DNA from: SIG299 sp964544055
GTDB lineage: Bacteria; Bacillota; Clostridia; Lachnospirales; Lachnospiraceae
Assembly: GCA_964544055.1 (NCBI GenBank)
Contig: CAZJAA010000010.1
Location: 9,847 to 73,846, forward strand
DNA: 64,000 bases
Reading direction: 5' to 3'
Positions 43,000 through 50,462 of the stretch are shown here, in pieces. Both the position numbers and the translations under genes were made by a program. A model generated the notes under the pieces. The model made no database searches. It worked only from the letters and a program-made list of their open reading frames with translations, and was not told where the DNA came from. How positions within the stretch are numbered: position 1 is the first letter of the stretch; every line of letters begins with the position of its first letter.

Positions 43000-43947
43000 C
43001 TAAAATATATCTTTTTTATGAAAAATCATTGCAACAATGCAGGACAACAGTAAAGCAAAACCCAGCACAAAATAAAACCCATATGGATTATCATGTCCCG
43101 GCAACGGCACATTCATTCCATAAAAGCTGGCAATCATGGTTGGAATTGACATTACAATCGTTATCGTAGCAAGAAATTTCATAACAATATTCAGATTATT
43201 GCTGATAACAGAGGCAAAAGTATCTACCATTCCGCTTAAAATTCCGTTGTAAATATTTGCCATTTCCATAGCCTGTTTATTTTCAATAATAACGTCTTCC
43301 AGTAAATCCTCATCATCCGGATAACGTTTTACCTTCTCACTTTTCAACATTTTTTCGAATACACCTTCATTTGCACGCAGAGAAGTTGTAAAGTAGACGA
43401 GACTCTTCTGGAGTTCCAGAAGTTCAAACAATTCTTTATTTTTCTGGGACACATGCAGACGGTCTTCAATCGTTTCACTCTGCCGATTAATGGAGCGCAG
43501 ATACTGCAAAAATTCGGTAGCTACCCTGAAAAAAATCTGCAGGATAAAACGCGTTTTTTTATGCGTGGAAAACCCTTTCATCCGGCCGGATCGTATATGC
43601 GTCAGCACCGGTGTTTCTATCAGACAAACCGTGATAATATAATCATCCAGATGCACAATAGCTAACGGCATGGTCGTATAACGGTCTTTTTCCTGTTTTT
43701 CCACAATTTCTTTTTCTACCGCAGGAATGTCCACGATCATCAGGGTATAATCCTCTTCTTTTTCAATACGGGCACGTTCTTCTGCATCCAGTGCGGTTTT
43801 CAGAACATCTTCTTCTATTTCGCATACACTGGATATCTGATGAATTTCTGAAAGAGTAGGGTTTGTCATGGAAATCCAGCAGTCTTTTTCCACAGTATCA
43901 ATTTTTTCCAGTATTTTTCCTTCCATTGTCTTAAAAATCTCAATCAT
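43000..43947 (-). CDS. corA: CorA family divalent cation transporter
   Basis: A 315-residue inner-membrane magnesium (or cobalt) channel. The N-terminal cytoplasmic domain is alpha/beta; a long helix leads to two C-terminal transmembrane segments, the first ending in the signature YGMN, here YGMNVPLPG, and the protein ends with a basic HKKD tail. It follows the CPBP protease gene in direction of transcription after a terminator. GGGGGAG precedes the ATG. Length is standard. Confidence 0.92.
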   Translation of the reverse strand: MIEIFKTMEGKILEKIDTVEKDCWISMTNPTLSEIHQISSVCEIEEDVLKTALDAEERARIEKEEDYTLMIVDIPAVEKEIVEKQEKDRYTTMPLAIVHLDDYIITVCLIETPVLTHIRSGRMKGFSTHKKTRFILQIFFRVATEFLQYLRSINRQSETIEDRLHVSQKNKELFELLELQKSLVYFTTSLRANEGVFEKMLKSEKVKRYPDDEDLLEDVIIENKQAMEMANIYNGILSGMVDTFASVISNNLNIVMKFLATITIVMSIPTMIASFYGMNVPLPGHDNPYGFYFVLGFALLLSCIVAMIFHKKDIF

Positions 43948-44013
43948 CCCAACGCTCCCCCTTTTTATAAAAATGCGCCAGACGCTTTTTTACAATATGC
44001 TATATATTCCGGA

Positions 44014-44042
44014 ATGAAAAAGGCAGATTGTTTCATCTGCCT
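44014..44042 (-). terminator. Intrinsic terminator after the CPBP protease gene
   Basis: An 8-bp stem (ATCTGCCT partner 44035-44042 with 44021-44028), a 6-base loop and a U-run on the minus strand, 34 bases beyond the stop codon. Confidence 0.8.
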
Positions 44043-44075
44043 CTTCACTTTCTTTCTATTATAAAATTCTTATTC

Positions 44076-44978
44076 TTATTCGTCAAATGAATTTTCACTA
44101 AACATTTTATTTTTTACGGATTTTTCTTCATCACTCAGCAGTTTTGGCTCTTTTCGTGCAGCCGGATACAATTTTGCTGCCAGAAACAGAAGTGCCACAC
44201 CGACTACCGCAATTCCGAACAATCCGATTAGCGTATCCGTCACTGCCACAGGAAGAAAATTCAGAACTTCTGCTGACGCATTGACAAATGCGTGTAACAG
44301 GATGGATGCCCAGATAGATTGAAAATAATTTGCCGTAAAACCAAGCACCAGACCGGTGACAAATGCATAAACACCCTGTATTAGATTCATGTGATATATG
44401 CCGAATAACGCCGCCTGCAACAGATTCGCTGCAAAAAAAGGCATTGTTTTCTGTGCTTTTTTCAAAGTAACACCGCGAAATAAAAATTCTTCAGACAGTG
44501 GTGCCAGAACCACTGTTGTCAACAGAGACAGCCAGAGATTTCCGCCCACCAACTGCTCCATCAGTTCACTGTACTGTTCGGTCAGACTCTGAGGCAAAAC
44601 AGGATAGAGTGCACTCAGACACATGGAAATCAAAAACTGCAACGACAGTCCAAGACATGCCAGAGCCGCCAGAAGCTTTCCATTGACAACCTCTTTGAGT
44701 TTCCAATCCGTTTCCTGCTTATATCTACGATACCAGAGTGCACCGACAAACACGGTCAATGCTGTAGCAGCCACCGTCACTATCATTAGATAATTGGCAC
44801 TCATTTTTTCAGCCAGATATACCTTCTGCTCCGCAGAATCCATAATTCCAAGTTGTGCCATGCGGATGCCCAAATACACGCTGTATCCCAAAATACCAAG
44901 CAGTGATACCACAAGCTGACAGAGCAAAGCGATTACAAGCGGTAGAAAATAACTGATAACTTCACTTATCCTACGCAT
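44076..44978 (-). CDS. CPBP (CaaX-like) intramembrane metalloprotease
   Basis: A 300-residue membrane protein with about eight helices. The Abi/CPBP motifs are present: motif 1 PLSEEFLFRG (paired glutamates and Arg), motif 2 FGIYHMN (His) and motif 3 SILLHAFVN (His). Such proteins are glutamate intramembrane proteases, in bacteria often linked to bacteriocin immunity; the substrate here is unknown. It overlaps the GntR gene by 8 bases, so it is in the same transcript. AAGGAG precedes the ATG. Confidence 0.88.
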   Translation of the reverse strand: MRRISEVISYFLPLVIALLCQLVVSLLGILGYSVYLGIRMAQLGIMDSAEQKVYLAEKMSANYLMIVTVAATALTVFVGALWYRRYKQETDWKLKEVVNGKLLAALACLGLSLQFLISMCLSALYPVLPQSLTEQYSELMEQLVGGNLWLSLLTTVVLAPLSEEFLFRGVTLKKAQKTMPFFAANLLQAALFGIYHMNLIQGVYAFVTGLVLGFTANYFQSIWASILLHAFVNASAEVLNFLPVAVTDTLIGLFGIAVVGVALLFLAAKLYPAARKEPKLLSDEEKSVKNKMFSENSFDE

Positions 44979-45654
44979 CCTTTTTCTCCTTCATATTTTC
45001 TATAGTCTGGATAATATGCTTATGTGCCAGCTGTTCTGCCAGATCTCCATCACGTTTTCGCATTGCCTCCAGAATTGCCAGATGCTCTTCATTGGATTCC
45101 TTGGCACGATGCTCTTTCTGCAAAGACTGCTTACGGATACGCTCCAGATAATGATGGAACGTTGTCAGCTCATGCTCCAGAATTTTACTGCCTGAAGCTT
45201 TATAAATGCTTTCGTGAAATTTATTGTCCAACTCTACCAGCTGATCGTAATGCTTTTTCTTTTCATGAAATTCAGAAAGGTAAACAATTTCTTCCAGGCT
45301 TTCAATTTCCTCTTCGGAAATCCGTTCACATGCCCAACGTGCCGCCAGACCCTCCAGATACGAGCGGATAACATAAATATCTCTCGTGTCCTTGTCCGAA
45401 ATTCCGGTCACATAAGCCCCTTTATTTGGTACAATTTTTACCAGACCTTCCAGCTCCAACTGTCGCAGTGCTTCACGAACCGGAGTACGGCTGACACCAA
45501 ACTCTGCACCAATGGTTGTTTCTTTCAGTTCCTCATTTTCACTGTATTTTCCAGATAAAATATCTTCACGAATCCGGTGAAACACTCGTCCTCGCAGAGA
45601 ATACTTATCAGTCACCTCTTTCTGGACAATACTTTTGTCCCTACCAACTTCCAT
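44971..45654 (-). CDS. GntR-family regulator, FadR/FCD subfamily
   Basis: A 227-residue transcription factor. Winged helix at about 20-85 (GRVFHRIREDILSGKYSENEELKETTIGAEFGVSRTPVREALRQL, seen in parts) and an all-helical FCD effector domain (about 95-220) with the metal/ligand residues in HESIYKASG and HLAILEAMRKRD. FCD regulators commonly sense small organic acids. ATG 45654 has AAAGGAAAGG upstream; a longer reading to 45720 is drawn from repeat DNA. It lies beside the citrate synthase and isocitrate dehydrogenase genes and may bind the palindrome at 48648-48665; this is inference. Confidence 0.85.
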   Translation of the reverse strand: MEVGRDKSIVQKEVTDKYSLRGRVFHRIREDILSGKYSENEELKETTIGAEFGVSRTPVREALRQLELEGLVKIVPNKGAYVTGISDKDTRDIYVIRSYLEGLAARWACERISEEEIESLEEIVYLSEFHEKKKHYDQLVELDNKFHESIYKASGSKILEHELTTFHHYLERIRKQSLQKEHRAKESNEEHLAILEAMRKRDGDLAEQLAHKHIIQTIENMKEKKDA

Positions 45655-45683
45655 TGTTATACCTTTCCTTTTTATTATTAACG

Positions 45684-45733
45684 CCACTGTCCTGCTGCCT
45701 GCATAAAAGCATGGGTACAAGTACCCTGCTTTT
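45684..45733. repeat. 50-base direct repeat, first copy
   Basis: Identical to 45863-45912, 179 bases away, where the sequence is the left part and loop of the long hairpin of element A2. Here it lies in the GntR gene leader and keeps the small GGGTAC-AA-GTACCC hairpin but lacks the closing arm. It records a local duplication. Confidence 0.85.
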
Positions 45734-45755
45734 CATTCTCTCTTTTTCTTTTTTT

Positions 45756-45944
45756 CAAGTGCTGTTAACACCTGCTAACCTCCACTCGCAAAACCTGCCA
45801 GCTTCGCTGTCAGTCGCTGCTTTCGCAGCTTCTGTTTTACTCGTGAGTTTAGCAGTGTGTTTCCACTGTCCTGCTGCCTGCATAAAAGCATGGGTACAAG
45901 TACCCTGCTTTTATGCAGGCGCAGTACAGTGTTAACAGCACTTG
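45756..45944. repeat. Structured 189-nt intergenic element, copy A2
   Basis: Same length and design as A1 (6453-6641). Outer arms are a perfect 16-base inverted repeat (45756-45771 with 45929-45944), and the right arm contains the last codons and stop of the isocitrate dehydrogenase gene. Stem 2 pairs 45772-45778 with 45849-45855 and AAAAC with GTTTT around the core 45790-45845. Stem 3 is a 21-bp hairpin with one bulged T and a 2-base loop (45876-45920). Arm sequences are unrelated to A1 while the core is about 80% identical, so the base-pairing is conserved rather than the arm sequence. Confidence 0.75.
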
Positions 45945-47101
45945 GCGATAGTTTCCATGATGTAGTCGGCAAACTCTGCACTGGTAACACCGGTGTCACG
46001 ACCAGTAACCACATACTTCTTTTCGGTTACAGTACAAATATCCAGTGCCTTATAAAGCTTATCTGCCTTGTCCTGGTAGCCAATATGGCCAAGAAGCATA
46101 GCAGCCGCACGAATGACACTGCATGGATCCGCATACTTATCTCTGCCCTCTGTTACCATACGAGGTGCAGAACCATGAATTGCTTCAAACATAGCATATC
46201 TCTTACCGATATTTGCACTTCCGGCAGTACCCACACCGCCCTGGAACTCAGCCGCTTCATCGGTAATAATGTCACCATATAAATTTGGAAGAACAAGTAC
46301 CTGAAAATCACGTCTTCTCTTTTCATCAATCAGCTTTGCTGTCATAATATCAATATACCAGTCATCTGCTGTAATCTCCGGATATTCCTTTGCAATTTCA
46401 CGGAAAGTATCCAGGAACTTTCCATCTGTTGTTTTGATAATGTTTGCCTTGGTAACTGCAGTTACTCTTGTCTTTTTATTTGCCTTGGCATATTCAAATG
46501 CTGCACGGATAATACGCTCACAGCCCTGGCTTGTTACTACGGTAAAATCAACTCCAAGGTCTTCTGTAACATGTACACCCTTGCTTCCTACAGCATACGC
46601 ACCCTCTGTATTTTCACGGTAGAAAGTCCAGTCAATGCCCTGCTCCGGAATGCGAACCGGACGAACATTAGCAAACAGGTCTAATGCCTTTCTCATGGCA
46701 ACGTTGGCACTTTCCACATTTGGCCATGGATCACCCTTTCTAGGAGTTGTAGTAGGTCCCTTTAAAATAACGTGACATTCTTTCAGCTCTTCTAACACAT
46801 CCGCAGGAATTGCTGCATTTTCAGCCACACGACGCTCAATTGTAAGACCATCGATTACCTTAAATTCTACCTTTCCGGCTTTTACTTCATCTGCGAGCAG
46901 ATACTCTAAAATTCTCTGTGCCTGTGCTGTAATTGCCGGACCGATGCCGTCGCCACCACACACGCCGATTTTGATGGTGTCAAGAGCTGCATAATCCAAA
47001 AAGCCGCCCTGTGCTTTCATATCCTCTACTCTTGCCAGCTGCTCTTCTAAAAGCTTTCCAAATGCTTCCTTTGCTGCCGTAATCTGTGTTGCGTAATCCA
47101 T
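45932..47101 (-). CDS. icd: Isocitrate dehydrogenase (isocitrate/isopropylmalate dehydrogenase family)
   Basis: A 389-residue NAD(P)-dependent beta-decarboxylating dehydrogenase that would convert isocitrate to 2-oxoglutarate. IGVCGGDGIGPAI is the dinucleotide region start; the substrate serine is in NVESANVAMRK; ENTEGAY and the lysine in VTKANIIKTTDGKF and aspartates in LYGDIITDEAAE are present. ATG 47101 with AGGAG is preferred over an upstream ATG at 47167. It follows the citrate synthase-type gene by 115 bases, so isocitrate is more likely the substrate than isopropylmalate. Its stop lies inside repeat element A2. Confidence 0.82.
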   Translation of the reverse strand: MDYATQITAAKEAFGKLLEEQLARVEDMKAQGGFLDYAALDTIKIGVCGGDGIGPAITAQAQRILEYLLADEVKAGKVEFKVIDGLTIERRVAENAAIPADVLEELKECHVILKGPTTTPRKGDPWPNVESANVAMRKALDLFANVRPVRIPEQGIDWTFYRENTEGAYAVGSKGVHVTEDLGVDFTVVTSQGCERIIRAAFEYAKANKKTRVTAVTKANIIKTTDGKFLDTFREIAKEYPEITADDWYIDIMTAKLIDEKRRRDFQVLVLPNLYGDIITDEAAEFQGGVGTAGSANIGKRYAMFEAIHGSAPRMVTEGRDKYADPCSVIRAAAMLLGHIGYQDKADKLYKALDICTVTEKKYVVTGRDTGVTSAEFADYIMETIAKCC

Positions 47102-47216
47102 GTTTTGTTCTCCTTTTTTTCTGAATATTTTACCTATATAATTTTTTCCCTCAGGAAAATTTCTCACATTTTCCGTTTTTGGTTATTATCAGTTCTTTCT
47201 GCACATTCCAACAGCC

Positions 47217-48620
47217 TTAATCAACAATTGGCGGCAGATTCATACCAAACTTTGCCTGACGAAGCTGTATCTGCTCGGAAAGCTCTTTGTCTGTAATAAC
47301 AGTAATTCGTCCGCCGTCATACTGTTCATCCACCCATTCTTTCAGTGCCACAACCAGTGGATGTGTTTTATCCAGAGCAGCCTCACCCTTTAAATGGAAA
47401 ATGGTATTCATCCAGTGAGCAATACCGGCAAGACCGGAAGTATTGGACACTGACACAAGTACCGGACGCTTTAAAAACTTTTCTGTATCAAAAACATTGT
47501 AAATTTCTTCATTTTTCAGCAGACCATCCGCATGGATTCCTGCTCTGGTTACATTAAAGTTTGAGCCGACAAACGGAGTACGGGATGGCAGCTTATAACC
47601 GATTTCTGTCCGGAAATAATCTACCAGATCGGTAATTACCGTTGTATCCATACCGTCTAACGTACCCTTTAACTGTGCATACTCAAATACCATTGCTTCC
47701 AAAGGCGTATTGCCGGTACGCTCGCCAATACCAAACAGGGAACAGTTCACGCTGGAAGCTCCATACAGCCATGCTGTTGTAGAGTTGGTAACTGCCTTAT
47801 AAAAATCGTTATGGCCATGCCACTCCAGCAGCTCAGACGGAACACCCGCATGGACAAGGAGTGCATAAATCAGCCCCTGCACGGAACGCGGAAGAACGGC
47901 ACCGGAGAAGTTGACTCCGTAACCCATCGTATCGCAGGCACGGATTTTTACCGGAATGTTATATTCTGCACCAAGCTTCATCAGTTCGAAACAGAACGGA
48001 ATAACAAAGCCGTGAACGTCAGCACGGGTAATATCTTCCAGATGACATCTTGGTGCGATGCCAGTTTCCAGACATTCCCTTACAATATTTAAATAGTGCT
48101 GCATCGCCTGACCACGGGTCATTTTCATTTTGTAGAAAATGTGATAGTCGGAACAGCTTACTAAAATACCAGTTTCGCGAATACCGATGGATTTTACAAG
48201 CTCGAAATCCTTTTTGCTGGCACGAATCCATGTGGTACATTCCGGGAACTGATAGCCTCTCTCCATACATTTATATAAAGCATCTCTGTCTTTTTTACTG
48301 TACACAAAAAACTCACTCTGACGAATCAGACCATTTGGACCGCCAAGCTTATGTAAATAGTCATAAATTGTCACAATCTGTTCCGGCGTATATGGTGCAC
48401 GCGACTGTTGGCCATCGCGGAACGTGGTATCCGTAATCCAGATTTCTTCTGGAAAATTGTGTGGTACAATTCGATCATTGAAGGCAATTTTAGGAATTTC
48501 ATCATACGGAAACAGGTTACGATACACATTGGGCTGCTTCACGTCTACCAACTCATAAATCTTCTCTTCCAAAGACAACAGATTATTTTGTGGGTTAATA
48601 TGAACTTTTCGATTCTGCAT
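47217..48620 (-). CDS. Homocitrate/isopropylmalate synthase-family enzyme, probable Re-citrate synthase
   Basis: A 467-residue acyl-CoA aldol-condensing enzyme. The DRE-TIM metallolyase barrel shows ITDTTFRDGQQSRAP (metal Asp and catalytic Arg) and the metal-binding WHGHNDF. Sequence beyond the barrel (FNVTRAGIHADGLLKNEEIYN) lacks the LeuA regulatory domain. Clostridial proteins of this type and length are Re-face citrate synthases, making citrate from oxaloacetate and acetyl-CoA. The adjacent isocitrate dehydrogenase supports that; no aconitase gene is in the window. A perfect palindrome overlaps its promoter. Alternative: homocitrate or isopropylmalate synthase. Confidence 0.75.
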   Translation of the reverse strand: MQNRKVHINPQNNLLSLEEKIYELVDVKQPNVYRNLFPYDEIPKIAFNDRIVPHNFPEEIWITDTTFRDGQQSRAPYTPEQIVTIYDYLHKLGGPNGLIRQSEFFVYSKKDRDALYKCMERGYQFPECTTWIRASKKDFELVKSIGIRETGILVSCSDYHIFYKMKMTRGQAMQHYLNIVRECLETGIAPRCHLEDITRADVHGFVIPFCFELMKLGAEYNIPVKIRACDTMGYGVNFSGAVLPRSVQGLIYALLVHAGVPSELLEWHGHNDFYKAVTNSTTAWLYGASSVNCSLFGIGERTGNTPLEAMVFEYAQLKGTLDGMDTTVITDLVDYFRTEIGYKLPSRTPFVGSNFNVTRAGIHADGLLKNEEIYNVFDTEKFLKRPVLVSVSNTSGLAGIAHWMNTIFHLKGEAALDKTHPLVVALKEWVDEQYDGGRITVITDKELSEQIQLRQAKFGMNLPPIVD

Positions 48621-48647
48621 GTTTTTACTCTCCCTTTTCGCTTTTGC

Positions 48648-48665
48648 ATAATTGTATACAATTAT
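48648..48665. promoter_or_regulatory. Perfect palindrome ATAATTGTATACAATTAT, candidate GntR operator
   Basis: An 18-base perfect palindrome with TTGTATACAA at its centre, resembling FadR/GntR-type sites (TNGTNNNACNA). It covers the -10 box of the citrate synthase promoter, so a bound dimer would block transcription. The FCD regulator at 44971-45654 is the nearest candidate. Confidence 0.6.
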
Positions 48666-48679
48666 ACGAGTATTGTCAA
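48651..48679 (-). promoter_or_regulatory. Sigma-A promoter of the citrate synthase gene
   Basis: On the minus strand a perfect TTGACA (48679-48674), 17-base spacer and TACAAT (48656-48651). The leader to the ATG is about 25 bases. Confidence 0.82.
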
Positions 48680-48704
48680 CAGAAAGTTCCTCTGTTTTTA
48701 CTTT

Positions 48705-49733
48705 TTATTTGCTTTTTCTTTTTGAAATGACATAATCGGCATACTCCTGTGGAATCAGGCCTTTGCTCCTCATGGCAGAAAGATATTCTGCCACCGTGTT
48801 TTCAGACAACTCTGCCCGAGCAAGATTCGTAAGTATCTCCAGTACTTTTTCTTTATACTCCTGACCGCTATATATGCCATCCCAATAAAGAAACCGTGCA
48901 ATGTAGATTTTCTGAAAATAAACGCTTTCATTATCTGTTTTTCCGTCTTCTAGTACGAAGCAGTCCGGCAGGATTTTCAACAGATTTTTTACCGAGCCGG
49001 AGGTACACCAGATACCAGGTGCAGCAGAATATAGGTTTTTCCGGTACTCCTGGTGATACCTGTTTGTTTCAACTTTATAATATTTTGGTAACAAATTTCC
49101 AAAAATCATATTTATCACCGACGGTTCACTAACCTCGGAGTATTCTTCCAACGGATATGCAAAGATTCCACGCCGGATATATATTTTATTTGACTCCGAG
49201 CGATGAGATTTCACCAGACGCGGTTCCTTTTCCAACACAAGAAAATACAGATATTGCGCATCTGCCCAGAGATATGCCGGACTCTGAATAATTTTTTCTG
49301 TCTGACATCGGTCAATCAGCACCGTAACATGATGCTTTTTTACTTTATAGGCTACCATGATTTTTTTAAGTTTTGCCTCATCATATGCCTGCAAAGGATT
49401 CTCTGTTTCATTTTCTTGAGTTTTTGTCTGCTTCTTTTCCTTTTTTTCTGATGAAATCCATTCCAGTGCACCCGGTTCTTCTGTTTCGTTTTTCTTTTTT
49501 TCTTTCTTTTTTTTCTCCACGGAAACAGTTTTTTGTGCAAAAGAGGTATTAAAAAGAAGCATGCCATCGGCAAAAATAACGGCAAATGCAGTCAACCCAA
49601 GCACAGTACTTCCAAGTATCAGTGCCGTAATCGTCAGCGCCGCACCTGAGACCAGTATTCCCACCAAAAGAAACAATTTCCGTTTCGTTTTGGTACTTCC
49701 ATATTTTAATGTGTTAATCAGCTTCCCCGGCAT
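48705..49733 (-). CDS. Membrane-anchored protein of unknown function
   Basis: A 342-residue protein not recognised. Two adjacent hydrophobic helices (about 20-65) are followed by a Lys/Glu/Thr-rich linker (about 70-115) and a soluble domain (about 118-342) with KKHHVTVLIDRCQ, PAYLWADAQYLYFLVLEKEPRLV and a C-terminal helical segment. It may be a membrane-tethered sensor or assembly factor. GGGAG precedes the ATG. It lies after nrdG in the same direction, with no terminator between them that I can see. Confidence 0.6.
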   Translation of the reverse strand: MPGKLINTLKYGSTKTKRKLFLLVGILVSGAALTITALILGSTVLGLTAFAVIFADGMLLFNTSFAQKTVSVEKKKKEKKKNETEEPGALEWISSEKKEKKQTKTQENETENPLQAYDEAKLKKIMVAYKVKKHHVTVLIDRCQTEKIIQSPAYLWADAQYLYFLVLEKEPRLVKSHRSESNKIYIRRGIFAYPLEEYSEVSEPSVINMIFGNLLPKYYKVETNRYHQEYRKNLYSAAPGIWCTSGSVKNLLKILPDCFVLEDGKTDNESVYFQKIYIARFLYWDGIYSGQEYKEKVLEILTNLARAELSENTVAEYLSAMRSKGLIPQEYADYVISKRKSK

Positions 49734-49759
49734 AACCGTGTTCTCCCTGCTTTAACTTT

Positions 49760-50290
49760 TTATTGTTGCTCCAAATCATAAAGCACAACGCTTTCTGCTG
49801 CCAGTGATTCCTGCACTAAAATCGTCCTTTGATTGGAAGAACCCTTAAAACGCAGCGACAAATTTTTTAATTCCTCTACAAATTTGCCATCCACCAATAC
49901 TTCCAGACAGGACAGGATTTCTTTTGTTTCAGGAACTTCCTGGCACATACGGTTTAAAATGTCTTTTTCAAAATCGTATCCAGAAAACATCCAGACAGAC
50001 TTTTCCGGATACTGCTTCTTTACTGCCTTCAACAGTCGAAGTACCTCCGGCTGGTTTTTCGGCTCTAACGGTTCTCCGCCAAGAACGGTTAGACCTTTCA
50101 CATAGGAAGGCTTTAAATAAGTAAGCACCGTCTGAATCGTATCATCCGTAAATGGCTTTCCATAATTAAAATCCCAGGCTTCTTTATTGAAGCAGCCTTT
50201 GCAATAATGCGTACAGCCACTGACAAAAACAGAAACCCTTATTCCCGGTCCATTGGCAACATCATACTGTTTTATATCTGCATAATTCAT
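49760..50290 (-). CDS. nrdG: Anaerobic ribonucleotide reductase activating enzyme
   Basis: A 176-residue radical-SAM activase that installs the glycyl radical on NrdD under anoxia. The cluster motif CTHYCKGC (CxxxCxxC) follows GPGIRVSVFVSG; VLGGEPL is the SAM-binding GGE motif. ATG 50290 is preferred: the alternative at 50302 is inside the GGAATGGAG ribosome site that ends repeat element B2. It is downstream of nrdD, as usual, with a 172-base gap that carries the repeat. Confidence 0.94.
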   Translation of the reverse strand: MNYADIKQYDVANGPGIRVSVFVSGCTHYCKGCFNKEAWDFNYGKPFTDDTIQTVLTYLKPSYVKGLTVLGGEPLEPKNQPEVLRLLKAVKKQYPEKSVWMFSGYDFEKDILNRMCQEVPETKEILSCLEVLVDGKFVEELKNLSLRFKGSSNQRTILVQESLAAESVVLYDLEQQ

Positions 50291-50295
50291 CCTAA

Positions 50296-50393
50296 TCTCC
50301 ATTCCGGAGCGTTTTTTTGTGCGATGGGCGAACAGAAATTCGTGCAGACGATTTCTGTTCGCCCATCAGGACTTATTTGTGACGTTCCTGCAC
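50296..50393 (-). repeat. Structured leader repeat, copy B2
   Basis: A 98-nt element ending at the nrdG ribosome site. The inner stem is a perfect 17-bp hairpin (GATGGGCGAACAGAAAT and its complement) and the outer stem pairs GGAGCGT with ACGTTCC. Relative to B1 (22869-22964) the outer-stem change G-T for A-T/C-G keeps pairing. A different short hairpin (AACAAC/GTTGTT, about 50403-50417) precedes it in transcription, as a different hairpin precedes B1. Confidence 0.7.
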
Positions 50394-50462
50394 AAATAGC
50401 CAACAACTTAGTTGTTTAGGAAATATCAGCATATCAATGTGATTTCTCACACTAATTCATTC

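Noticed and set aside
45775..46014. Leftward open frame across element A2 and the end of icd
   Set aside because: It runs through hairpin arms and overlaps icd in another frame; no ribosome site. Similar-looking peptides in other frames arise from the duplicated 50-base repeat.
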